This document shows, piece after piece, positions 33,422 through 39,161 of a stretch of 39,161 nt of DNA. A program made the position numbers and the translations under genes. Source of the DNA: DASWOJ01 sp964242415 (GTDB lineage: Bacteria > Pseudomonadota > Alphaproteobacteria > Acetobacterales > Acetobacteraceae); NCBI GenBank assembly GCA_964242415.1, contig CAXTAT010000042.1, positions 1-39,161 of the forward strand. The letters run 5' to 3'. Numbering within the stretch: position 1 is the first letter of the stretch; every line of letters starts with the position of its first letter. The notes beneath the pieces were generated by a model. That model was not told the origin of the DNA. It made no database searches and worked only from the letters and a program-made list of their open reading frames with translations.

Positions 33422-33681
33422 GCCCAAGGCCGTGTGATCAAACCCCGCCGATATTGCTTTTCGGTAATCGCACGCCCGCCGGTGCGCCCCGCCCGGTCCC
33501 CTGCCCGCCCGCACAGATCGCAAGCAATGCTAGAAGCCCTGGACCGCACCTGCCCCGTCCCCGCTTCGGAGCCAATGTGCAACGGTCGCGCCATTCCATT
33601 CCATTGCAGGTCCGTTTTCGCACCAATCTTAAACTGCCTTGTGATGCGACCCACACCCACGCGATCAAGTATTGCTCCCGC

Positions 33682-34572
33682 ATGATCCAGCCGTCCCCTA
33701 CGCCGCCGCGCCTGGCCATCGGCATCGCCACCCGGGGGCGAGCCGCCGTGTTGGCCGAGATGCTGGCGGAAGTCCGGGCGCAGACGCTGGCCCCCGACCG
33801 CATCCTGATCTGCGGCACCGAGTTGGCCGACCTGCATGGTTTGCCCGAGGGTCCGCCAGACAACCTAGAGATGTTTCTCGCCCCCGCCGGCCTGCCCCGG
33901 CAGCGCAACGCCATCCTGGACCGCACCGCCGACTGCGACATGATTCTGTTCCTTGACGACGACTTCCTGATGGCGCCTGGCTACGTCGCGGCGACTGCGG
34001 CGGCCTTCGCCGGCCACCTCGACCTGGTGGGCACAACGGGCGTTTGCATCGTTGACGATGCGCGTGGCCCCGGGCTGTCGGTCGCCGCCGGGCGCGCCCT
34101 GATCGCCGGGGACGCGGGCGCCGACGGGTTGGAGCGCGCGCCACATGGCTACGGCTGCAACATGGCCGTCCGGCTCGACATCGTGCGCCAGCACGGGCTG
34201 CGGTTCGACGAGCGCCTGCCGCTGTATGCCTGGTCCGAGGACATCGACTTTACTCATCGCCTGGCCCGCCACGGCTGGTTGGCGAAGCTGCACGGCGCGC
34301 GCGGGGTCCACTTGGGCGTGAAGGAGGGCCGCACGCCGGGACGCCGGCTGGGCTACTCGCAGGTGGCGAATCCGGTGTACTTGTTCGGCAAGGGCAGCTA
34401 CTCCTTCGGCCGTGCCGCCCGCAGCGTCGGCCGCAACATGGCGATGAACGCCCTGCGCTCGTTCCAGCCCGAGGGCTACATCGACCGCCGCGGACGACTG
34501 CGCGGCAACGCCCTGGCTCTGCTGGACATGCTGCGCGGCCGCCTGGCGCCGGAACGCATCCTTGACCTGTAA
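33682..34572 (+). CDS. Glycosyltransferase family 2 (cassette gene 1)
   Basis: A 296-residue GT-A enzyme. The Rossmann start is LAIGIATRGRAAVL, the metal motif is MILFLDDDFLM, and the acceptor region contains APHGYGCNMAVRLDIV, followed by a WSEDIDFTHRLARHG motif with the catalytic ED pair. It would transfer one sugar to the repeat unit. Start chosen at ATG 33682, where the domain begins; no clear ribosome-binding site precedes it. The frame extends 76 codons upstream without family similarity. It is first of three glycosyltransferases on the + strand, with 50 bases to the next. Confidence 0.9.
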   Translation: MIQPSPTPPRLAIGIATRGRAAVLAEMLAEVRAQTLAPDRILICGTELADLHGLPEGPPDNLEMFLAPAGLPRQRNAILDRTADCDMILFLDDDFLMAPGYVAATAAAFAGHLDLVGTTGVCIVDDARGPGLSVAAGRALIAGDAGADGLERAPHGYGCNMAVRLDIVRQHGLRFDERLPLYAWSEDIDFTHRLARHGWLAKLHGARGVHLGVKEGRTPGRRLGYSQVANPVYLFGKGSYSFGRAARSVGRNMAMNALRSFQPEGYIDRRGRLRGNALALLDMLRGRLAPERILDL

Positions 34573-34622
34573 GCGGGGACCTGTGAGCTGGAATTCCAGG
34601 AGCAGCCACCGGTGAGCAGCCT

Positions 34623-35672
34623 TTGAACGAGCATCCGCCAGCCGAGGCCGTTGCCGTGCCGCGCGTCACCGTGGCGATCCCGGTCTATAACAGCGCGACG
34701 ACGCTGGCGCGCTGCATCCGCTCCGCATCGGCGCAGACCCTGCGCGACATCGAGATTTTGGTGGCCGACGACGCCAGCACCGACGACAGCGCCGCCATCG
34801 CCGAGGCGCTGGCGCTCGACGACCGCCGCATCCGGGTCATCCGCCTGCACCCGAACGGCGGCAAACCACGGGCAATGAACCGCATGATCGCCGAAGCGCG
34901 CGGCGAGTGGGTGGCCGTGCTGGACGCCGACGACATCTACCTGCCGGAGCGGCTGGACTACCTGGTGCAGGCCGCCGAGCGAAGCGGCGTGGACATGGTG
35001 GCGGACAACCTGCTGTACTGGGACGCCGGCGTGGAGCGCGTGCTCCGCACCGGGTTCGACCCGGTGCTCGGCGTGCGGGTGCTCGGCACCGATGACATGG
35101 TGCGCAGCGCCGACAGCTTCGCCGAGTTCGACCTGGCCATCCTGAAGCCGGTCGTGCGGCGGAGCTTTGTGCTCGACCACGGGCTGCAGTACTACGAAGG
35201 CACGCGGCTGGCCGAGGACTTCTATTACTTGCTGATGTTCTTCGTCGCCGGTGGCCGGGCCTGCGTGGTGGGCGAGGCGCTGTATCGCTGGACGATGCCG
35301 TTCGGCACGGTGTCCCGCCGCTGGACCGGCACGGGTGGCGGGGCCTGGCGCTACGACTACGGCCCGGCCTTGCAGGCCAACCAGCACTTCATAGGCGTGA
35401 TGCAGCAGCGCGGCGAGGCGGCGGCCGAGGCCATGCTGCACCGCCGGGACCGCCAATACCGCGCGATGATCCCCTACCTTGATGCGCAAAAGCAGGCGTC
35501 GGAGGGACATTGGCTGCGCTGCATCGCCACCATCGCCGCCAACCCGCAGACCTTTCCGCTGCTGACCGGCCGCATCGCCGGCCGAGTGCGCCGCGCGTTG
35601 CGCCGCTCCCCCGCTGTCACGGCGGCCCCTGGCGCCCCGGCGGCGCCTGACGCCGTCCGGAGCGCCCCATGA
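34623..35672 (+). CDS. Glycosyltransferase family 2 (cassette gene 2)
   Basis: A 349-residue GT-A enzyme. VTVAIPVYNSATTLARCI starts the nucleotide-binding part, ILVADDASTDDS follows, and VLDADDIYLPERL holds the DxD metal motif. A later TRLAEDFYYLLMF supplies the general-base acidic residue. The Arg-rich C-terminus may sit on the membrane. The start is a TTG (34623) with GGTGAG about seven bases upstream; no ATG lies nearby. Its stop overlaps the next gene (ATGA, 35669-35672). Confidence 0.92.
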   Translation: MNEHPPAEAVAVPRVTVAIPVYNSATTLARCIRSASAQTLRDIEILVADDASTDDSAAIAEALALDDRRIRVIRLHPNGGKPRAMNRMIAEARGEWVAVLDADDIYLPERLDYLVQAAERSGVDMVADNLLYWDAGVERVLRTGFDPVLGVRVLGTDDMVRSADSFAEFDLAILKPVVRRSFVLDHGLQYYEGTRLAEDFYYLLMFFVAGGRACVVGEALYRWTMPFGTVSRRWTGTGGGAWRYDYGPALQANQHFIGVMQQRGEAAAEAMLHRRDRQYRAMIPYLDAQKQASEGHWLRCIATIAANPQTFPLLTGRIAGRVRRALRRSPAVTAAPGAPAAPDAVRSAP

Positions 35673-36625
35673 CCCAACCCCCACGCACCATCCCCCCTCG
35701 CACCATCCCCCCTCGCACCATCATCGTCACCGCCTGCAACAGCCGGTTCTCTGGGCTGTTGCGCGGGCTACTGGCCAGCCTGCAGCCGGTGCTGGAGGAC
35801 CCGTCGGTGCAGCTTGCGTGCTTCGACATCGGGCTGGGCGCGGAGGACCGGGCCTGGCTGCTGCGGCAGGGCGCGCTGGTCCGCACGCCGGAGGCGCATT
35901 TCGGCCTGGACGCTGCCGACCACCCGGTGCCGCTGCTGTCGTTCCTCGCCCGGCCGTTCCTGCGCGAGTATTTTCCGGGCTACGACTATTACGTCTGGAT
36001 CGACTCCGACATCTGGCTGCAGGACGCCGGCGTGATCGCCAAGTATATCGACGGCGCCACCCAGTACGGCCTGGCTGTGACGCATGAGGAGGAGCGGGCC
36101 TACCGTTTCCAGCCCTGGCTGTTCGGCTGGACCGCAAAGCACTTCCTGCTGGGGTATGGGCCGCTGACCGGCGCCTACTTGCTGGCGCGGGCGCATGTGA
36201 ACGCCGGGTTCTTTGCCCTCACGGCGGACGCGCCGCAGTGGGCGGCCTGGGCGCGCCGGTATGAGGCGGCGCTGCGGCGCACCGGCAAGCTGGTGCCACA
36301 CGACCAGTTCGCCCTCAACCACGCGTTGCATGTGCGCGGGCGGGACCGCGTGCCCGTGGCCATGCTCGATCCCAGTTGCAACTGGATCTGCGAGCGCGGC
36401 ACGCCGATGTGGAACGACGCCGAAGGGGCGTTCTGCAAGCCTTATCCGCCCTATGAGCTGATCAGCGCGCTTCACCTAGCGGGGCCTGCAAAGGAGAAGC
36501 GGTTCGAGGTGCGCCGCACCGGCGGCGGGGTGTTCACCACTTACCTGGTGCATGGCGCCTGCCCGGATCAGCCGGCCGATGTGTGGCCGGGCCAGGCCTT
36601 TGACGTGACGGTGGCGGCGGCCTAG
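35669..36625 (+). CDS. GT-A glycosyltransferase, GT8-like (cassette gene 3)
   Basis: A 318-residue putative glycosyltransferase. After a repeat-encoded N-terminus (three PPRTI units), IIVTACNSRFSGLLRGLLASL starts the domain. YDYYVWIDSDIWLQD contains a D-S-D metal motif, and HDQFALNHAL resembles the GT8/GT-A acceptor helix. The family was not pinned down; GT8-like is the closest I can support. It starts by ATGA overlap with gene 2, completing a cassette that would add up to three sugars. Its C-terminal 50 residues are beta-rich. Confidence 0.8.
   Translation: MTQPPRTIPPRTIPPRTIIVTACNSRFSGLLRGLLASLQPVLEDPSVQLACFDIGLGAEDRAWLLRQGALVRTPEAHFGLDAADHPVPLLSFLARPFLREYFPGYDYYVWIDSDIWLQDAGVIAKYIDGATQYGLAVTHEEERAYRFQPWLFGWTAKHFLLGYGPLTGAYLLARAHVNAGFFALTADAPQWAAWARRYEAALRRTGKLVPHDQFALNHALHVRGRDRVPVAMLDPSCNWICERGTPMWNDAEGAFCKPYPPYELISALHLAGPAKEKRFEVRRTGGGVFTTYLVHGACPDQPADVWPGQAFDVTVAAA
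35678..35722 (+). repeat. 15-bp minisatellite at the GT8-like gene start
   Basis: Three abutting 15-bp units: one cccccacgcaccatc and two identical ccccctcgcaccatc. They encode PPRTI three times, starting nine bases after the ATG. Unit number changes would vary the N-terminus without breaking the frame. Confidence 0.9.
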
Positions 36626-36668
36626 CGCCGCTGGTAGGCGCGGTTTTTACCCCAGGTGCGTTCACCCG

Positions 36669-36684
36669 GGCCAGCCGCGGAGCG
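36669..36684 (+). repeat. 16-bp direct repeat flanking the glycosyltransferase cassette, right copy
   Basis: Exact copy of 33225-33240 in the same orientation, 43 bases after the last cassette gene's stop. Confidence 0.7.
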
Positions 36685-36706
36685 CCTCAAGCATCCGTGT
36701 CGGCAC

Positions 36707-36743
36707 CGTTATGGCAAATCGCGTTTGCAGCGCGGCAATCCAA
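36707..36743 (+). repeat. Dispersed 37-bp intergenic repeat, copy C
   Basis: Begins CGTTATGGCA and ends GCGGCAATCCAA; it aligns without gaps to copies at 3413 and 7485. It forms the left arm of an imperfect inverted pair with copy D; its cgcggcaatcc (36731-36741) pairs exactly with 36772-36782. Confidence 0.78.
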
Positions 36744-36768
36744 GAAGGTAGGCGCTGCCCTTGAACCC

Positions 36769-36804
36769 CTGGGATTGCCGCGACGAAGCTGGTTAGCAAT
36801 AACG
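36769..36804 (-). repeat. Dispersed 37-bp intergenic repeat, copy D (inverted)
   Basis: The reverse complement begins CGTTATTGCT and ends GCGGCAATCCCAG, 36 bases, one shorter than the others. It is separated from copy C by 25 bases, giving a hairpin-forming element. Confidence 0.72.
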
Positions 36805-36961
36805 GCGGCATTTTGAACAGACGAAGGTTGGGGCTGAATCAACACCTATGTGGTTTCGCCCCCCCTCGAGTCGGACTCAACCGGAGGTGGAGTCCCTTGC
36901 AGATATGTGACATTGTGCAACTGCGGACGCAGGCGAGGCGTCCCTTGTGCGGTGAAACCCA

Positions 36962-37249
36962 ATGCGCCGGCGTGTCGAAAAGCTGGCTGACGGCCCCGTG
37001 CTGGACCGCCCTGCTGCGCGACCGGGTCATGGCGGAACGGCGTCGGATGACGACCTAGACGCCGGTCTGGACCAGGACCGGCTTGGGCGCGACCAGGCTG
37101 GGGATGACCGGCGTTGGGGTGACTGGCCTTGGCGTGACCAATATGGCGATGAACGGGATCGTCCGGCGCGCGGCATCATGCTCGGCGTAGCGATTGGCGC
37201 CGCCGCATGGGTCTTGATCGGACTGGCGGTCCTGACTTGGTGGTCTTGA
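36962..37249 (+). CDS. Small charged protein with a C-terminal membrane anchor
   Basis: A 95-residue protein. Residues about 27-68 are Asp/Arg/Gln/Gly/Trp-rich with a loose repeat (LDQDRLGRDQAGDDRRWGDW). The last 24 residues form one hydrophobic segment (IMLGVAIGAAAWVLIGLAV) ending in TWWS, so it is probably a tail-anchored membrane protein. No family was recognised. The start is uncertain: ATG 36962 has no strong ribosome-binding site, and the N-terminal part may be non-coding. It precedes a Crp/Fnr gene by about 200 bases. Confidence 0.5.
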   Translation: MRRRVEKLADGPVLDRPAARPGHGGTASDDDLDAGLDQDRLGRDQAGDDRRWGDWPWRDQYGDERDRPARGIMLGVAIGAAAWVLIGLAVLTWWS

Positions 37250-37453
37250 CGCCGCCACGCTGCCGGCGCCGGCCTGGCACGGCGGTCCCGCACGCAGGCA
37301 GCCCGGTACGCGGACCCGTTCAGAACAAAATATGCCGTAGATTGTCTGCCAACGAACCGACGCCGAGGCTGAATCCGCGCTATGTCTCCCCCGTCCGTGC
37401 TCTGGGCAAGGGGAACCTGCGACATCGAGACGCCTCCACGCCGCCCGCCGCAG

Positions 37454-38245
37454 ATGGCCGCCTCAGGCGTCATGGACCGGACCTCGGGCCGGATGCTCCC
37501 GGCTGACCAGGCCCCCAGCCCGCCCGTGGCTGGCCCGTTGCTGCGCAAGCTGAACCGCCTCGGCCTGCTGTCCGCCGAGGCCGCGTCGGCGCTGGAGGCG
37601 ATGACGGCCACCCCATACTGGGCCATCGCCGATCAAGACCTGTTCCGCCAGGGCGACCGGCCGCCGGACTGCAAGCTGATCCTCCAGGGCCTCGTCTGCC
37701 GCTACAAGGTGTTGGACGACGGGCGGCGGCAGATCGTGTCGTTCCACGTCCCTGGCGACATAGTGGACCTGAACAGCCTGCTGCTGGGCACGTTGGACCA
37801 CAGTATCTCCACCCTGACGGCGGTTCGCCTGGTCTCGATCAAGCATGCGACCCTGCTGGACTGGATGCGGCAGCACCCCGACTTCGGCCGCCTGTTGTGG
37901 CTGGACACCCTGATCGACGCCTCGATCTTTCGCGAGTGGGTGGTGAACGTCGGCCGGCGCACGGCCCGTGAGCGCATTGCCCACCTGCTGTGCGAGCTGG
38001 TCGTGCGGCTGCGCGCGGCCGGGCTGGCGCAGGACCGGGCGTTCGACTTGCGGATCACCCAGGCGGAGCTGGCCGACGCGACCGGGCTGTCCCCGGTGCA
38101 CGTCAACCGCACCGTGCAGGATCTGCGGCGCGAGGGCCTGATCGAGATGAACAACAAGACGCTGATCACGCTGGATTGGGAGGCGCTGAAGCAGGCGGCG
38201 GGGTTTGACCCGGCCTACCTGCACCAGCTTGCCGCATCGGCCTGA
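37454..38245 (+). CDS. Crp/Fnr-family transcription regulator (second)
   Basis: A 263-residue protein. The N-terminal beta-roll (about 45-140; FRQGDRPPDCKLILQGLVCRYKVLDDGRRQIVSFHVPGDIVDL) fits cyclic-nucleotide-binding-like sensors. The dimer helix leads to a winged helix-turn-helix, AELADATGLSPVHVNRTVQDLRREGLI, which is a strong Crp-type recognition helix. No N-terminal Cys cluster of Fnr type is visible. ATG 37454 or 37472 are the likely starts; the frame reaches 37382. It may control the nearby RND pump or the polysaccharide genes, but this is open. Confidence 0.92.
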   Translation: MAASGVMDRTSGRMLPADQAPSPPVAGPLLRKLNRLGLLSAEAASALEAMTATPYWAIADQDLFRQGDRPPDCKLILQGLVCRYKVLDDGRRQIVSFHVPGDIVDLNSLLLGTLDHSISTLTAVRLVSIKHATLLDWMRQHPDFGRLLWLDTLIDASIFREWVVNVGRRTARERIAHLLCELVVRLRAAGLAQDRAFDLRITQAELADATGLSPVHVNRTVQDLRREGLIEMNNKTLITLDWEALKQAAGFDPAYLHQLAASA

Positions 38246-38314
38246 TCCCCAAGCCGGGCGGCACGGGCGGACGGACCCGCTGCGCCTGCTCCCGGCGTGC
38301 CGGGTCCCAGAGCA

Positions 38315-38353
38315 TGCATAGCCCCCACCCTGCATAGCCCCAAGCCTGCATAG
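38315..38353 (+). promoter_or_regulatory. Three TGCATAG motifs at 16-bp spacing
   Basis: TGCATAG occurs at 38315, 38331 and 38347, each followed (first two copies) by CCCC. Period is exactly 16 bp. The array lies just after the Crp/Fnr gene and 30-60 bases upstream of AT-richer DNA, which suits a protein-binding array or a short tandem repeat. No known operator was recognised. Confidence 0.4.
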
Positions 38354-38765
38354 GTAGTTTCCGAACCTGCCACGCTCGGGTCGAGAAGAATACATTTACA
38401 TCAGAGTTCGAGACGAGCCGCAAACGGCCCTGCCGCCAGTTCATGGGCCGGCTGTCGGGATCGGCGCGCCCGTCCCACAACCTGTATCGGAAAACAATCC
38501 CCATGGACGTAATCGAACGCCAGGCCCGAGGCGTCAGCCTCGGAACGACGCCGGACAGCACCGTCCGTCAAGCGGGCGTCGCAGATGTTCGTGCGATGCC
38601 ACGGCCGGCCGGTGGTGGCACGGCACGGCACGACCGCGATGTTCTGGCCGATTTCCTGCAGTACGACGCAAAGCAATAGGTTGTCGCATCAGACGGAACT
38701 GCTTCGTGCAGTAGCCCTTTGCCCGCCTGGGCTGAAGGGCACCCGCTTGGAGCTTGGTGCTGCCT

Positions 38766-38797
38766 ACTCCCTCCGGGAAAGGGCCGGGGTGAGGGAG
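38766..38797. repeat. REP-like palindromic element
   Basis: The sequence actccctccgggaaagggcc followed by ggggtgagggag can fold back on itself. It resembles the common intergenic ccctccggg/ggccggggtgaggg palindromes of GC-rich Proteobacteria, and partly the sequence at 23431. Confidence 0.5.
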
Positions 38798-38959
38798 GCC
38801 GGACGGCCCGAACTCCGCCACGCAACGATGGAAATCGCATCCAACTTGGTCGGCTTCGGCCCCCTCCGCCTCCCCGTCCCCGGCCCTGTGCCGGAGGAGC
38901 AGCGAGCAGCAACCGGCGGAGCGGCTATTGCCCTCGCCCTGCCGGAGTGGTCCTCCTAG

Positions 38960-39161
38960 ATGGTCAACTTCTTCATCACCCGGCCGATCTTCGCCTCGGT
39001 CGTGGCCATCATCATGGTCCTGGCTGGCGCCGTCGGCTATGTGCTGCTGCCGGTGGCGCAGTTCCCGGACATCACGCCGCCCCAGATAGTGGTCAGCTCG
39101 GCCTACGGCGGCGCCAGCGCGCAGACCGTCGCCGACACCGTCACCACCGTGCTGGAGCAGC
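38960..39161 (+). CDS. RND efflux transporter (AcrB/HAE1 family), 3'-truncated
   Basis: The first 67 codons of an inner-membrane RND pump. It has the N-terminal MVNFFITRPIFASVVAIIM with the first membrane helix. The conserved porter-domain start follows: YVLLPVAQFPDITPPQI, then SSAYGGASAQTVADTV and TTVLEQ, as in AcrB, MexB and AdeB. GGAG lies about 12 bases before the ATG. It runs off the window; a membrane-fusion partner gene is not seen immediately upstream. Confidence 0.96.
   Translation, partial: MVNFFITRPIFASVVAIIMVLAGAVGYVLLPVAQFPDITPPQIVVSSAYGGASAQTVADTVTTVLEQ

Larger units (their letters stand above)
33048..33681. other. Long divergent intergenic region with repeats and a strong inverted repeat
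   Basis: These 634 bases separate the ExeA operon from the glycosyltransferase cassette. They contain the GGGGAG ribosome-binding site of the ExeA-like gene (about 33051-33056), a 16-bp repeat also found at 36669 (33225-33240), and a 24-bp near-perfect inverted repeat (33338-33410). The last 80 bases are AT-richer and may hold the promoter of the cassette. No convincing protein gene was found; frames crossing the region are shadows or lack start signals. Confidence 0.6.
36626..36961. other. Intergenic stretch rich in repeats
   Basis: This 336-base stretch lies after the cassette. It contains the 16-bp repeat copy (36669-36684) and an inverted pair of the 37-bp dispersed repeat (36707-36743 and 36769-36804). 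No convincing gene was seen; small frames lack ribosome-binding sites. Confidence 0.6.
38246..38959. other. Intergenic stretch with a periodic motif array and REP-like element
   Basis: This 714-base stretch lies between the Crp/Fnr gene and the RND pump. It contains three TGCATAG motifs at exact 16-bp spacing (38315, 38331, 38347), an AT-richer patch (gaagaatacatttacatcag, about 38383-38402) and a REP-like palindrome at about 38766-38797. Frames of 78 and 124 codons cross it without support; the longer one runs through the REP-like element. Confidence 0.5.

Noticed and set aside
33121..33837. Leftward frames crossing the 33.1-33.9 kb region
   Set aside because: They overlap the GT2 domain on the other strand and run through the inverted repeat; composition is antisense-like.
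38315..38353. CRISPR array
   Set aside because: The three motifs are only 7 bp with 9-bp spacers; far too short for CRISPR repeats, and no cas gene is present.
38585..38959. 124-codon frame ending right before the RND gene
   Set aside because: It is translated through a REP-like palindrome and has no family similarity; the adjacent TAG/ATG is likely chance.
1..39161. tRNA, rRNA, IS element, prophage or integrase genes
   Set aside because: No tRNA-like cloverleaf, rRNA sequence, transposase or integrase motif was recognised by reading; a dedicated RNA search was not possible here.

Overview
This is a GC-rich window from what looks like an alphaproteobacterium, probably Acetobacteraceae/Rhodospirillales. 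That placement is inferred from codon use, protein style (Ala/Pro/Arg-rich linkers) and gene content; no rRNA or tRNA is present to confirm it. Almost everything between about 1.6 and 36.6 kb concerns making, exporting, modifying or regulating a cell-surface polysaccharide by a Wzx/Wzy-type route. The two ends are unrelated: a truncated secreted protein with three carbohydrate-binding modules on the left, and the first codons of an RND efflux pump on the right.

Layout. (1) 3-1205: 3' part of a (PT)n-linker protein with three CBM60-like repeats. (2) 1605-3377: polytopic membrane protein resembling a GT-C glycosyltransferase, with a paralogue at 18696-20510. (3) 7444-3546, leftward: GtrA-like flippase, sugar nucleotidyltransferase, a fusion of a UPF0104/LPG-synthase-type membrane domain with an APH-like kinase, and a HAD phosphatase; three of the genes are coupled by ATGA overlaps. 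(4) 9491-8112: outer-membrane beta-barrel protein; then rightward a small Cys-rich secreted protein and an O-antigen-polymerase-like protein. (5) 18347-11136, leftward and tightly coupled: polyprenyl-phosphate sugar-1-phosphate transferase, AAA ATPase, polysaccharide co-polymerase with a degenerate tyrosine-kinase domain, GT2 and GT4. (6) 18696-23423, rightward: GT-C-like protein, Crp/Fnr regulator, Wza-like export lipoprotein, acyltransferase-3. (7) 24715-23537, leftward: secreted GH16-like protein. (8) 25114-27451, rightward: PAS-GGDEF-EAL protein followed by a short BLUF photoreceptor. (9) 33047-27521, leftward coupled operon: ExeA-like ATPase with a membrane anchor and periplasmic domain, OmpA-like protein, Sel1-repeat protein, lytic transglycosylase, Wzx-like flippase. 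(10) 33682-36625, rightward: three glycosyltransferases. (11) 36962-38245: small membrane protein and a second Crp/Fnr regulator. (12) 38960 to the end: RND transporter start.

How it fits together (inference): the WbaP-like enzyme primes the lipid carrier. The GT2/GT4 enzymes and the three-gene cassette extend the repeat unit, and the acyltransferase may decorate it. The Wzx-like protein flips it, the polymerase-like protein joins units under control of the co-polymerase, and the Wza-like lipoprotein plus the beta-barrel export it. The ExeA/OmpA/Sel1/transglycosylase set looks like a means of opening or bridging peptidoglycan for the exporter. The GGDEF-EAL/BLUF pair and two Crp/Fnr proteins suggest control by blue light through cyclic di-GMP and by a small-ligand or redox signal.

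Intergenic DNA is unusually structured. There is a family of 37-bp dispersed repeats, a 24-bp near-perfect inverted repeat with a possible pseudoknot partner, 16-bp direct repeats flanking the glycosyltransferase cassette, a 16-bp-periodic array of three TGCATAG motifs, and in-frame 15-bp minisatellites in three genes. No CRISPR array, tRNA, rRNA, IS element or prophage was seen.
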